From assembly GCA_963832725.1 (NCBI GenBank), contig CAWHVG010000005.1:496001-560000 (forward strand): 64,000 bases of DNA, written 5' to 3'. Each line of letters opens with the position of its first letter. Position 1 is the stretch's first letter. This DNA is from JAEZBP01 sp963832725 (lineage in GTDB: Bacteria; Myxococcota_A; Polyangia; Polyangiales; Sandaracinaceae). Below the pieces are notes generated by a model. That model made no database searches, had not been told where the DNA came from, and worked only from the letters and a program-made list of their open reading frames with translations. Below are positions 9,017 to 17,029 of this stretch, piece by piece. The translations under genes were made by a program, and so were the position numbers.

Positions 9017-10351
9017 GTGGATTCGTGGTTCCTCCAGGCACAGAAGCTCCTCGGCCCGCTCCGGCGCTCGCGCCGGATGCTCCCGATGTTCGACGAGTCG
9101 ACCCTCGATCAGGTGGTCTCGGCCGATCCTCAGGAGGCGCCGGGCGACGCCCGGATCGAGGCGGCGTTCGGGTTCGTGCTGCGACTCGGCCGAGCGCTCC
9201 TGCGCTTCGGGCTGCCCGCACCCCGACTGGAAGAGGCGCTGATCCGTGTCGCGCAGGCGCTCGGGTGCTCGCTGGACTGCTTCTCGACCCCGACCGCGCT
9301 CATCGTCACGCTCAGCGACGGAAACTTTCGCCGCACCCGCGTGGTCCGCGTCGAGCCCGGCGACACCGACCTCGAGCGGCTGAGCGCGCTGCACGCGCTG
9401 GTCGGTCGGGTGGAGCGGCGGGAGCTCTCGCCGAGGGAGGGATCGCAACGCATCCTCACGATCCTGGCGCGGCCGACCCGCTACCAGGGCCGCACGACCG
9501 TGCTGGGATTCGCACTGGCCGCGGTCGCCTCGGCCGTCCTGCTCGGCGGGGGCGTCCCGGATTTGCTGCCCGCGCTCTCGCTCGGGACGATCGTCGGCCT
9601 GCTCGCCCACGTCGCCACGAGGGTCGCCACCCTCGGCCGCATCCTGCCCGCGCTGGCGACGTTCCTGACGACGCTGCTGGCGCGGGGCGCGGGCCTCGCC
9701 GGCGCGCAAGTCCACGAGTCCGTGCTGGTGCTGGCGGCGGTCATCGTGCTCCTGCCGGGCTTCACGCTGACCATCGCCACGCTGGAGCTCGCCACCGCCA
9801 ACGTGGTCTCGGGCGCCTCCCGGCTGATCGGCGGGCTCAGCACGCTGGTCCAGCTCGGGTTCGGCGTCGCGGTCGGACACCGGATCGCCGAGCTCCTGCC
9901 GGAGCTGGCACCCGTGCCCGCGGCCGCGAGCCCGGAATGGCTCACCTTGGCCGCCTACGCGCTCGCGGCGATGGCGTTCACCGTTCTCCTCCGCGCGGCC
10001 CCGCGCGACATGCCCTGGATCCTCCTCGGCGCAGCGGTGAGCGTGACCGGGGCCCGCTTCGGACGCGCCTGGCTGGGCCCCGAGATCGGAGCCTTTTTGG
10101 GCGCGACGCTGATCGGGCTGGTCAGCCACGTCTACGCCCGCACCAAGGATCGCCCGGTCCTTCTCCTGCTCACCCCCGGCATCTTCATGTTGGTACCGGG
10201 CAGCGTCGGCTTCCTCAGCATCTCGTCGATGCTCGCGTCCGACGTGGTGACGGCGCTCGAGACCGCGTTCCGCATGCTCTTGATCGCCACCTCGCTGGCG
10301 GCCGGGCTCCTGGTCGCCACCGTCGCCGTGCCGCCGCGCCGCGCCCTCTGA
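9017..10351 (+). CDS. ThrE-type threonine/serine exporter family membrane protein (fused two-domain form)
   Basis: 444 residues. The N-terminal half begins with a soluble segment containing LRLGRALLRFGLPAPRLEEAL and CFSTPTALIVTLSD, which is the conserved head of the ThrE/YjjP domain. About five transmembrane helices follow (VLGFALAAVASAVLLGGG onward). The C-terminal part (from about residue 310) has four to five more helices matching the ThrE_2/YjjB domain, including TPGIFMLVPGSVG. In enterobacteria the two parts are separate proteins; the fused form is common in other phyla and exports threonine/serine or, in some members, dicarboxylates. The substrate here is not determined by sequence. The GTG at 9017 is the longest start; a downstream ATG at 9077 is possible. 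It is divergent from the acyl-CoA ligase gene across about 200 bp. Confidence 0.85.
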   Translation: MDSWFLQAQKLLGPLRRSRRMLPMFDESTLDQVVSADPQEAPGDARIEAAFGFVLRLGRALLRFGLPAPRLEEALIRVAQALGCSLDCFSTPTALIVTLSDGNFRRTRVVRVEPGDTDLERLSALHALVGRVERRELSPREGSQRILTILARPTRYQGRTTVLGFALAAVASAVLLGGGVPDLLPALSLGTIVGLLAHVATRVATLGRILPALATFLTTLLARGAGLAGAQVHESVLVLAAVIVLLPGFTLTIATLELATANVVSGASRLIGGLSTLVQLGFGVAVGHRIAELLPELAPVPAAASPEWLTLAAYALAAMAFTVLLRAAPRDMPWILLGAAVSVTGARFGRAWLGPEIGAFLGATLIGLVSHVYARTKDRPVLLLLTPGIFMLVPGSVGFLSISSMLASDVVTALETAFRMLLIATSLAAGLLVATVAVPPRRAL

Positions 10352-10483
10352 CACCACGCTTTCGGCTGGCTTCACGGGAGAGGGTGCCCGGGTGTCCGAG
10401 GCGGAAGTGGTGATGCAGATCACGGGCCGCAGCTGGGCGCCGTCCCGCCCACGAGGTGGGTTGCCACTTTCGCCGAGGACGCC

Positions 10484-10489
10484 TAGTCT
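10484..10489 (+). promoter_or_regulatory. Putative leaderless -10 box (glycosyltransferase gene)
   Basis: TAGTCT ends 9 nt before the ATG at 10499. No Shine-Dalgarno sequence is present in the C-rich spacer. Confidence 0.4.
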
Positions 10490-10498
10490 CCGCGCCCC

Positions 10499-11215
10499 AT
10501 GGCGCGCGTGCTCGTCATCACTCCGACGTACAACGAAGCGGAGAATCTCGAGCGCTTCGTGCACGCGCTCTTCGAGGTGGTGCGCGAGGCGCACGTGCTC
10601 GTGGTGGACGACGGTTCGCCGGACGGCACCGGGCGCATCGCCGACCGCATGGCCGGCGACGACGAGCGGGTCCGGGTGCTCCACCGCGGCGCCAAGCTCG
10701 GCATCGGCAGCGCGTACCTGGACGGCTTCCGCTTCGGGCTGCGCGAGGGCTACGACGTCATGGTCCAGATGGACACCGATCTCTCTCATGACCCGCGGCA
10801 CCTGCCGGCGATGCTGGAGGCGATCGAGCGAGGCGCCGACGTCGTGCTCGGCTCGCGCAACGTCCCCGGCGGCGGCGTGACCGGCTGGGGCGTGGGCCGG
10901 CACGTGCTGAGCAAGGGCGGCAGCCTCTACAGCCGCACCATCCTCGGCCTGTCCATCCGCGATCTGACCAGCGGCTACAAAGCGTTCCGCCGGTCGGTGC
11001 TGGAGACCATGGACCTGAACGGCGTGCGCTCCGAGGGGTACTCGTTCCAGATCGAGATGACCTGGCGCGCGCTGCGTCAGGGCTTCCGTGTCGTCGAGGT
11101 GCCGATCGTCTTCGTCGACCGCAGGGCCGGAAAGAGCAAGATGAGCCGGCAGATCTTCCTCGAAGCGGTGGCGATGGTGTGGAAGCTCCGGCTCGACGAG
11201 ATCCGCGGCCGATGA
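10499..11215 (+). CDS. Polyprenol-phosphate mannosyltransferase-like glycosyltransferase (GT2)
   Basis: 238 residues, a full-length single-domain member of the dolichol-phosphate mannosyltransferase (DPM1) group. It would transfer mannose or another hexose from a nucleotide sugar to a polyprenyl phosphate at the cytoplasmic face of the inner membrane. The nucleotide-binding VVDDGSPDGT (residues 36-44), the metal-binding MDTDLSHDP (91-99), DLTSGYKAFRR and the closing RRAGKSKMS signature are all present. It lacks the C-terminal membrane helices of the longer fused forms. Lipid-linked sugar made here could serve glycan or O-glycoprotein synthesis; no partner is adjacent. The downstream transporter gene follows in the same direction after about 25 bp, so the two may form an operon. 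Confidence 0.92.
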   Translation: MARVLVITPTYNEAENLERFVHALFEVVREAHVLVVDDGSPDGTGRIADRMAGDDERVRVLHRGAKLGIGSAYLDGFRFGLREGYDVMVQMDTDLSHDPRHLPAMLEAIERGADVVLGSRNVPGGGVTGWGVGRHVLSKGGSLYSRTILGLSIRDLTSGYKAFRRSVLETMDLNGVRSEGYSFQIEMTWRALRQGFRVVEVPIVFVDRRAGKSKMSRQIFLEAVAMVWKLRLDEIRGR

Positions 11216-11239
11216 TCGACGGGTGCGCCGGCCTCGTCC

Positions 11240-12283
11240 GTGCGTACGTGGACGGGCGGTGCCTTGAAGAAGCCCGGTGAGAGCTCGTCGTCGGCGTCCA
11301 TCTGGTGGCTCGCCTTCGGTTATTTCGCTTGCTACGCGCCCTACAGCGCGCTGACGAAGGCGCTCTCCCGCGGCGCGCTGCCGGGGATGGACGCGCCCTT
11401 GAGCGGGTTCGAGCTGCTCCCGGCGACCACCCTCGCCTCGCTCGTCGGGATGTTCGCGTTCCTCGGGCTCTCCGGCTGGTTCCGGCACGCGGGTCGGCGT
11501 CGGGTGCTCGGCCTGAGCCTGCCCTTTCCCTCGCGCTGGACCTTCCTCAGTGGGCTGGCGACGGGCGCCATCATCGCCACCACGACCCTGGCGTACACCT
11601 TCGAGGGCGTGAGCATCGTCTTCGTGATGCTGCTGATGCGCGGCGGAGTGCTGATCCTCGCTCCGATCGTCGACGCGATCAGCGGGCGGCGGGTGCGCTG
11701 GTTCTCCTGGGTCGGGCTCGGTCTCAGCCTGCTCGCGCTCGTGGTCGCCTTCGCCGAGGACGGCGGCTACGAGATCTCCGTCGCCTGCGCGTTCGACATC
11801 GCGCTCTATCTCGGCGGCTACCTCGTGCGGCTGCGCTTCATGAGCCGGCTGGCCAAGAGCGAGGAGAACGACGCGAACCTCCGCTACTTCGTGGAGGAGC
11901 AGATGGTGGCCACGCCTGCCGTCGTGACGGCGCTCGCGGTGGCGGCGCTGATCGGCTGGGGACCGCGCGCGGACGCGCTGGCAGCGGGCTTCACGCAGAT
12001 CTGGAGCTCGCCGGTGGTCGGCGTGGCGCTCCTCGTCGGGCTCCTCTCGCAGGGCACCGGCATCTTCGGCGGGCTGATCCTGCTCGACAAGCGCGAGAAC
12101 ACCTACTGCGTGCCGGTCAATCGCTCCTCGAGCATCCTGGCCGGGGTGGTCGCGAGCTTCTCGCTCGCCGCGTGGTTGGGGATGGCGGCGCCGAGCGCGT
12201 ACGAGCTCGCCGGCGCCGCGCTGGTGGTGGCCGCGATCGTCGTCCTGACCCTCCCGGCGATGCTCGCACGCCGCGCGGGATGA
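11240..12283 (+). CDS. EamA-like multi-spanning membrane transporter
   Basis: 347 residues with about ten hydrophobic helices (first at residues 21-38, last at 322-342), a basic cytoplasmic loop (RHAGRRRVLG) and an internal duplication with LLMRGGVLILAPIVD and PVNRSSSILAGVVASF in equivalent positions of the two halves. This is the pattern of drug/metabolite transporter (EamA) proteins, although the sequence is divergent. The substrate is unknown. The first in-frame start is a GTG at 11240; a TTG at 11264 (KKPGESS) is also possible, since neither has a strong ribosome binding site. It lies just downstream of the glycosyltransferase gene, so a role in moving a lipid-linked sugar or precursor is conceivable but unproven. 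Confidence 0.65.
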   Translation: MRTWTGGALKKPGESSSSASIWWLAFGYFACYAPYSALTKALSRGALPGMDAPLSGFELLPATTLASLVGMFAFLGLSGWFRHAGRRRVLGLSLPFPSRWTFLSGLATGAIIATTTLAYTFEGVSIVFVMLLMRGGVLILAPIVDAISGRRVRWFSWVGLGLSLLALVVAFAEDGGYEISVACAFDIALYLGGYLVRLRFMSRLAKSEENDANLRYFVEEQMVATPAVVTALAVAALIGWGPRADALAAGFTQIWSSPVVGVALLVGLLSQGTGIFGGLILLDKRENTYCVPVNRSSSILAGVVASFSLAAWLGMAAPSAYELAGAALVVAAIVVLTLPAMLARRAG

Positions 12284-12360
12284 CCTATCTGGCCATTTTC
12301 ACAGCCCGATACGGTTGCCACTGACTGACTTCCGCTCCACGACTTCGGCCCGGAGGGCAG

Positions 12361-12568
12361 ATGGCCGGACGCGTGAAGCGCTTGATCGATGAGCTGGTGC
12401 GCGTGCGCACGACGGACAAGCCGTCGCTCGAGCCCTTTCATCCACGTCCAGCTGATCCTCAAGGGGATCGATCCGGAGCGCTACGGCCCCGACAGCCGTG
12501 ACGATCCGGAGACGGAGCGCATCCTCGAGCGGATGATCGGGGACTTCGGAGGGAGGTCGACGGAGTGA
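12361..12568 (+). CDS. Small uncharacterised protein (68 aa), frameshifted as sequenced
   Basis: From the ATG at 12361 the frame reads MAGRVKRLIDELVRVRTTDK and PSLEPF, then shifts at a TTT run (12428-12430). With one T removed the protein continues IHVQLILKGIDPERYGPDS and ends GDFGGRSTE at the TGA at 12566-12568, giving 68 residues with charged helical character and no odd codons. The continuation is clearly coding-like (DDPETERILERMIGDFG). The lesion is another single-base A/T insertion but not in a GATC context. No function can be assigned. The gene lies downstream of the EamA-like gene in the same direction. Confidence 0.55.
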
Positions 12569-12699
12569 CTATCGCAACTGCATAGTCCAAGGCGAAGAGC
12601 GCACGTGATACGGTGCATCGTGGGCCGTCGTCGCGTTCGGTACAGTGCCTCGCCCGCCACGAGCACTGGCACACCCTCATCTCCTATCTGAGGAGAGCG

Positions 12700-12942
12700 T
12701 TACTTCTTGACGACGGAGAGCGACGTGCTGCTGGAGCGGACCTGCAACGATCGCAAGGCGATACGATGCGCTTCGAACACGCCACGTGTGACGACCTGCT
12801 CTATCTCCAAACCCAAGAAGTCCCGACGTATGCCGGTTTCGCGAGTAATTGTATCGAGAATCCGGCCGATGATCTGCTCGAGTCTTTCGCGCTCCATGTA
12901 TTCCATATCGGGCAATCCAGAACCTCTCCTCGACGAGGGCAT
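12700..12942 (-). CDS. Small helical protein, function unknown
   Basis: 80 residues, with MEYMERERLEQIIGRILDT and TITRETGIRRDFLGLEIEQ forming amphipathic helices. The coding strand is noticeably poorer in GC than its neighbours (AAC, ATT, CTT codons), as is the whole 12.6-15.1 kb stretch, which suggests a different origin for this block. The start is uncertain: an AGGAGAGG sequence sits 7 nt before an in-frame TTG (12915), and ATGs occur at 12942 and 12906. No family was recognised. Confidence 0.5.
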   Translation of the reverse strand: MPSSRRGSGLPDMEYMERERLEQIIGRILDTITRETGIRRDFLGLEIEQVVTRGVFEAHRIALRSLQVRSSSTSLSVVKK

Positions 12943-13000
12943 TTTCCGCTGTTACGCGACAACCTGCTGCGCACCGGCGTCGACGCGATCGAACCCCCTA

Positions 13001-14404
13001 TCAGAACTGAGTCGTCGAGAGCACCGCTATCACCACGGCCGCGATGAGGATGAGGGCCGTCGCGACCGGAAGCCTCATGTTCCAGCGCATCGGCAGGACG
13101 AGCTCATCATCGGCGACGCGCGGTGAAGGTGGCTCCGACGGCACGCGCTTCTCGTTGCGCCCGTTCTGCTCGGCCATCACGTCGACGCTCAACCCATCCA
13201 GCACCATCGCACTCTCCTTCTGTGCAAACGTGACGACGGACAGGTCCCTACGAGTCGGACGCTCCTCCAGCGGATTCAACACCGTCGCGCGCTCCTTCTG
13301 TGCGAGCGTCACGATGGACAGGTCCCTGCGAGTCGGACGCTCCCCCTGCGGACCCAGCACCCGTGCGTCGCGCTCCTCCTGCACGGGCGTCACGATGGAC
13401 AGGTCCCTGCGGGTCGTGCGCTCATCCAGCGGACCCAGCACCGGCGCGTCGCGCTCCTCCGGTGCGGGCCTCACGATGGACAGGTCCCTGCGATTTGGGC
13501 GCATCAGCGGGTCGATGCCCGCGCGGCCCGCTGGTAGCTCGCGACCACGCCCGGCTCCGGCGCACTGGCTCCACACCCTTCGGAGCTCGGCCGCAAAGGC
13601 CGCGGCCGTCGCGGGTCGCATCGCGGGGTCTCGCGTCAGCGCTCGCGCGATCAGGTTCTCCAGTGGGTCGGGAAAGGAGCGCCCGGCGAGGCGGGCCAAG
13701 GTCGGCGCCGTGTGTTGGCGCCGGTCCACGATCGCGCGCACCACGGTACTTCTCCGCGGAAACGGGTACGCACCGGCGAGGAGCCGGAACGCGAGCACGC
13801 CGAGAGCATAGATGTCCGCGCTGCGGAAGGAGCCTTCGCTGGTCCCCGATTCTGGCGCGATGCAGTCGATCGAACATGAGCTCGCCACGAGCCCTGTCGG
13901 CCGATCCTCGTCCACCTTGCCGGCCTGGTTCAACAGCGGCGCGGCGAAGCAACCGGTCACGTGAACCCGCTGGCGGGTCACGAGGACCTTCGCCGCGTTG
14001 AGCGTCTGGTGGGCGATGCTGTGACGATGGAGCTCGTCGACGGCGTCCGCGATCGCCGCCACCGTCTCCATCGCGAGTCGCGGCTCCCAGCTCCGCTCGG
14101 CCAGTCGCTCGAGCGGCACCCCTTCAATCCAGCGCTCGACGACGAAGAAGCGACCTCCCGGCAGCCACCCCGTTCCGAGTACGAAGGGCAGCCCAGGGTG
14201 CTCCAATCCGGTGGCAGCGAGCGCACGACAGCGGTTTACGGCGCAACTATTGCGAGTCCAGCGTGGCGCGAACACCTTCACAGCGGCGCGCCCTCCGTAC
14301 ACAGTGTCGCGACCTTGGTATACGTCGCCCATCCCGCGTGCATGCACGAGCTCGTGGACTTCGACTCTATCCGCTAGAAACCTCGGCTGATGCACCGTCT
14401 CCAT
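13001..14404 (-). CDS. Membrane-anchored Ser/Thr pseudokinase with four RRDLSIV repeats
   Basis: 467 residues from the ATG at 14404 (GGGGT 6 nt upstream). Residues 1-270 follow the bacterial Hanks-type kinase fold: a degenerate glycine loop (HARGMGDVYQG), the ATP-site lysine in AAVKVF, a WIEGVPLERLAER hinge, and a C-lobe with SADIYALGVLAFRLLAGAYPF (helix F Asp-x-x-x-x-G) and an RALTRDPAMRP ending. Key residues are missing: the catalytic HRD is replaced by HQT in SIAHQTLNAAKV, and the DFG motif is replaced by TGCFA. It is therefore probably catalytically dead. Four repeats with core RRDLSIV, spaced 27, 27 and 26 residues, follow (13241-13500 in DNA). One C-terminal transmembrane helix (TALILIAAVVIAVL) leaves almost no periplasmic part. 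The repeats carry the basophilic kinase pattern R-x-x-S, so they may be phosphorylated by other kinases. Confidence 0.8.
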   Translation of the reverse strand: METVHQPRFLADRVEVHELVHARGMGDVYQGRDTVYGGRAAVKVFAPRWTRNSCAVNRCRALAATGLEHPGLPFVLGTGWLPGGRFFVVERWIEGVPLERLAERSWEPRLAMETVAAIADAVDELHRHSIAHQTLNAAKVLVTRQRVHVTGCFAAPLLNQAGKVDEDRPTGLVASSCSIDCIAPESGTSEGSFRSADIYALGVLAFRLLAGAYPFPRRSTVVRAIVDRRQHTAPTLARLAGRSFPDPLENLIARALTRDPAMRPATAAAFAAELRRVWSQCAGAGRGRELPAGRAGIDPLMRPNRRDLSIVRPAPEERDAPVLGPLDERTTRRDLSIVTPVQEERDARVLGPQGERPTRRDLSIVTLAQKERATVLNPLEERPTRRDLSVVTFAQKESAMVLDGLSVDVMAEQNGRNEKRVPSEPPSPRVADDELVLPMRWNMRLPVATALILIAAVVIAVLSTTQF

Positions 14405-14702
14405 GACCATACCCCGAAAAGGTGTAGCTTCATCGCGGGCGATATGCTGAGGCCCCGACCATTGCGAGGCGTTCGCCTCATAGGCGCGCCCCCCTGTGTG
14501 CAACCTTCGTTCACCCCCCTGCGCCTCGGGGCGGGACGTGACCCCATTTTGCGTTACACGACTAAGGGCTCGTTGTGCACGCGACTCCGCATGGTGGGGG
14601 CTTTGGTCGCATACAGATGCGGCCTCGGTCTGCAAGTCGAGTGGCTGCCGTGCACTTGAACGACAGCCCCTTTTGCACGTGAGCGTTCGCGACCCATCGG
14701 GG

Positions 14703-14723
14703 GTCGTTTGACGCCAGTCACCT
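14703..14723. repeat. Half-end of the palindromic element found at 59586-59760
   Basis: The 21 bases GTCGTTTGACGCCAGTCACCT match the reverse complement of the left end of the 59.6-kb element at 20 of 21 positions. Weaker similarity continues for about 15 bp to the left (TCGGGGGTCG versus TCGGGCGTCG). The opposite arm was not found nearby, so this is a solo end or a decayed copy. Confidence 0.5.
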
Positions 14724-15032
14724 AGTGATGGGCGGAGCTCACCTGCTCGGACGGTGCCGATGCAGGGGGCACTTCGATGCCGATGTTGCCCTACTCCGGC
14801 GTGCGTCGAGGCTCTCGGGGTCTATAGGCCCGCCACTTGACCGGATCGGGGTCAGGCGGTGACTGAGAGCGCCTTCGTATCATAGGACCCGCGGGGGCAT
14901 GTCACGAGAGCGGGGCTCCTCTCTCAAAGCCGTTCGGGCGGGAGGAGAGCTTCGCGCTCCGGCTTTCTACGGCGGTGGGAGCATTGACATCCATGACAAA
15001 CCAACCCGACGACCCAGAGATCCGCTGCGGTG

Positions 15033-15038
15033 TATAAT
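15033..15038 (+). promoter_or_regulatory. TATAAT -10 hexamer upstream of ice-binding lipoprotein gene
   Basis: A perfect TATAAT, rare in this GC-rich DNA, lies 92 nt before the ATG at 15131. No good -35 is visible at 16-18 bp, so an extended -10 or activator-dependent promoter is likely. Confidence 0.4.
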
Positions 15039-15130
15039 TGCAGCCTTTTCCTTGCTTGACCGGAAGCACACCGGTGCAACCACGTGCCGTGGTGTGTCAG
15101 TCAATGCATGAACCCGAAACGGGGGAGATA

Positions 15131-16963
15131 ATGCGAAAGAAGCGAATGGTACCTCTCACGCTCGCAGCGGGGGAGCGGACGGGACCGGCCCACCCCTCCC
15201 GCACGAGCCTTCTCGTGATGGCCGCCGCGGTCACCCTGTTGGCCGCGTGCAGCTCGGAATCGGCGTCGTCCGTGTCCCCGGCGGTGCTCGGCACCGCCGA
15301 GGCGTTCACGGTCCTCGGTGGATCGACGGTGACCAACACGGGGCCGACCACCGTGGTCGGCGATCTGGGCGTCAGCCCGGGTAGCGCGGTCACCGGGTTT
15401 CCGCCGGGGTCCGTCGTCGGTGGAGTGATCCACGTCGCCGACGCGGTCGCATTGCAGGCACAAGACGATGTGACGACGGCGTACAACACCCTCGCCGGGC
15501 TCGCATGCGATTCCGATCTAACCGGCCAAGATCTGGGCGGCATGACGCTCACCACGGGCGTATACTGTTTCTCGACGTCGGCACAGCTGACGGGAACGTT
15601 GACCCTCGACGCGCAGGGCGACCCCGACGCGGTGTTCATCTTCCAGATCGGGAGCACCTTGACGACCGCGAGCAACTCAACCGTGGCCGTGATCAATAGC
15701 GCACAGCCATGCAACGTGTACTGGCAGGTCGGCAGCTCCGCGACGCTCGGGACGACCACCGATTTCGTCGGGAACATCCTCGCGCTGACGAGTATCACCT
15801 TGAACACGGGCGCACAGGTCATTGGACGAGCGCTGGCCCGAAATGGCGCCGTCACGATGGACACGAACCACCTCGAGGTGGGTCCGTGCACTTCGGGGAC
15901 TGACGGGGGCACTTCGGACGGCGGCGGCGGCGGCGGCGACGGCGGTCCAATCGATGCGGGCGGCGACGGAGGCGGAGGCTCGACCGATGCGGGCACCGAC
16001 GGCGGCGGAGGCCCGACCGATGCCGGCACCGACGCGGGCGGAGGCCCGATGGATGCCGGCACCGACGCGGGCGGAGGCCCGATGGATGCCGGCACCGACG
16101 CGGGCGGAGGCCCGATGGATGCCGGCACCGACGCGGGCGGAGGCCCGATGGATGCCGGCACCGACGCGGGCGGAGGCCCGATGGATGCCGGCACCGACGC
16201 GGGCGGAGGCCCGATGGATGCCGGCACCGACGCGGGCGGAGGCCCGATGGATGCCGGCACCGACGCGGGCGGAGGCCCGATGGATGCCGGCACCGACGCG
16301 GGCGGAGGCTCGATGGATGCCGGCACCGACGCGGGCGGAGGCTCGATGGATGCCGGCACCGACGCGGGCGGAGGCTCGATGGATGCGGGCACCGACGCGG
16401 GTGGAGGCGGCAAGACCGATGCGGGCACCGACGCGGGCGGAGGCGGCAAGTCCGATGGGGGCACGGTCAGTTGCTGTATCGGTGTCGACTGCAGCGGGGA
16501 CTGCGTCGATGTCGACACAGACACGGCCAACTGTGGTGCTTGTGGGCACAACTGCGCACCGAGCGAGTACTGTCACGGCGGCTTGTGCGAAACATGTCCC
16601 ATGGTGTGCGGCGGCACGTGCACGAGCCTGGACCAGGATCGCAACAACTGCGGCGCCTGCGGCAATGCCTGTGCGCCCGATGAGTACTGCAACGCGTCCG
16701 CGTGTCATCCCTGCGCTTCTACCTGCGGTGGCTCGTGTACGGATCTCCTGTTCGACTCCAACAACTGCGGCGGATGTGGCGTGACCTGTCCGTCGGATCG
16801 AGTGTGTACCAGTGGGGTCTGTGAACCTTGCTCGTCCGGGACCACCGCCTGCGATGGCGTGTGTCTGGACCTCCAGACCGATACGGCGAACTGCGGCGCT
16901 TGTGGCAACGCGTGCGGACTCGGCGAGTCGTGCGTCACGGGTGCCTGCGTCTGTCTCTATTAG
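15131..16963 (+). CDS. Ice-binding-like (DUF3494) lipoprotein with DAGTDAGGGPM repeats and Cys-rich C-terminus
   Basis: 610 residues. The start at 15131 has GGGGGAGATA before it. A long basic N-region leads to lipobox LAAC (Cys 40). Residues about 55-250 form an ice-binding/DUF3494 domain: AEAFTVLGGSTVTNTGPTTV, VVGDLGVSPGSAVTGFPPG, LTTGVYCFSTSAQLTGTLTL, FIFQIGSTLTT and WQVGSSATLGTTTDFVGNI, a right-handed beta-solenoid fold. Such domains bind ice or act as surface adhesins. A linker of eleven near-identical 11-residue units follows (33-bp minisatellite). The C-terminus (about 448-610) has four Cys-rich modules with the signature CGGxCTDLxxDxxNCGxCG. The protein should sit on the outer membrane with the ice-binding domain next to the lipid and the Cys-rich modules at the tip. 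A strong terminator follows. Confidence 0.9.
   Translation: MRKKRMVPLTLAAGERTGPAHPSRTSLLVMAAAVTLLAACSSESASSVSPAVLGTAEAFTVLGGSTVTNTGPTTVVGDLGVSPGSAVTGFPPGSVVGGVIHVADAVALQAQDDVTTAYNTLAGLACDSDLTGQDLGGMTLTTGVYCFSTSAQLTGTLTLDAQGDPDAVFIFQIGSTLTTASNSTVAVINSAQPCNVYWQVGSSATLGTTTDFVGNILALTSITLNTGAQVIGRALARNGAVTMDTNHLEVGPCTSGTDGGTSDGGGGGGDGGPIDAGGDGGGGSTDAGTDGGGGPTDAGTDAGGGPMDAGTDAGGGPMDAGTDAGGGPMDAGTDAGGGPMDAGTDAGGGPMDAGTDAGGGPMDAGTDAGGGPMDAGTDAGGGPMDAGTDAGGGSMDAGTDAGGGSMDAGTDAGGGSMDAGTDAGGGGKTDAGTDAGGGGKSDGGTVSCCIGVDCSGDCVDVDTDTANCGACGHNCAPSEYCHGGLCETCPMVCGGTCTSLDQDRNNCGACGNACAPDEYCNASACHPCASTCGGSCTDLLFDSNNCGGCGVTCPSDRVCTSGVCEPCSSGTTACDGVCLDLQTDTANCGACGNACGLGESCVTGACVCLY
16019..16381 (+). repeat. 33-bp coding minisatellite, eleven units
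   Basis: Eleven head-to-tail 33-bp units starting at 16019, 16052 and so on to 16349; the first eight end in CCGATG (Pro-Met) and the last three in TCGATG (Ser-Met). Divergent units extend it on both sides (15986 to about 16447). Each unit is in frame and encodes DAGTDAGGG plus PM or SM. The near identity at DNA level implies recent expansion or conversion. Confidence 0.95.
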
Positions 16964-16988
16964 AGACGACATAGAGTAGCCTCGACCC

Positions 16989-17029
16989 GTTGAGGGCGTC
17001 GCGCGGACCGACCGTGCGACGCCCTCAAC
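16989..17029 (+). terminator. Strong hairpin terminator after the ice-binding lipoprotein gene
   Basis: GTTGAGGGCGTCGC pairs with GCGACGCCCTCAAC (14 bp), with a short GC-rich apex between them. The hairpin begins 26 nt after the stop codon. The downstream T-tract is weak (TTGCG). Confidence 0.8.

Larger units (their letters stand above)
14405..15130. other. Long intergenic region between pseudokinase and ice-binding lipoprotein genes
   Basis: About 725 bp with lower GC than the surroundings. No gene is supported: the open frames present lack coding character or a start context. It holds the end of a dispersed repeat (14703-14723) and a TATAAT box (15033-15038), annotated separately. A TTGACA hexamer at 14984-14989 is too far from that box to pair with it. 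Confidence 0.45.

Noticed and set aside
8927..11488. Very long minus-strand open frame opposite the exporter and glycosyltransferase genes
   Set aside because: Charged low-complexity content typical of GC-rich antisense frames; the plus-strand genes have recognisable families.
14405..15130. tRNA or small RNA gene
   Set aside because: No cloverleaf, T-loop GTTCRAN sequence or terminator was found on either strand.
15097..16551. Long open frame on the minus strand through the 33-bp minisatellite (PPPASVPAS repeats)
   Set aside because: It mirrors the plus-strand lipoprotein, has no signal or start context, and arises from the repeat having no stop in any frame.
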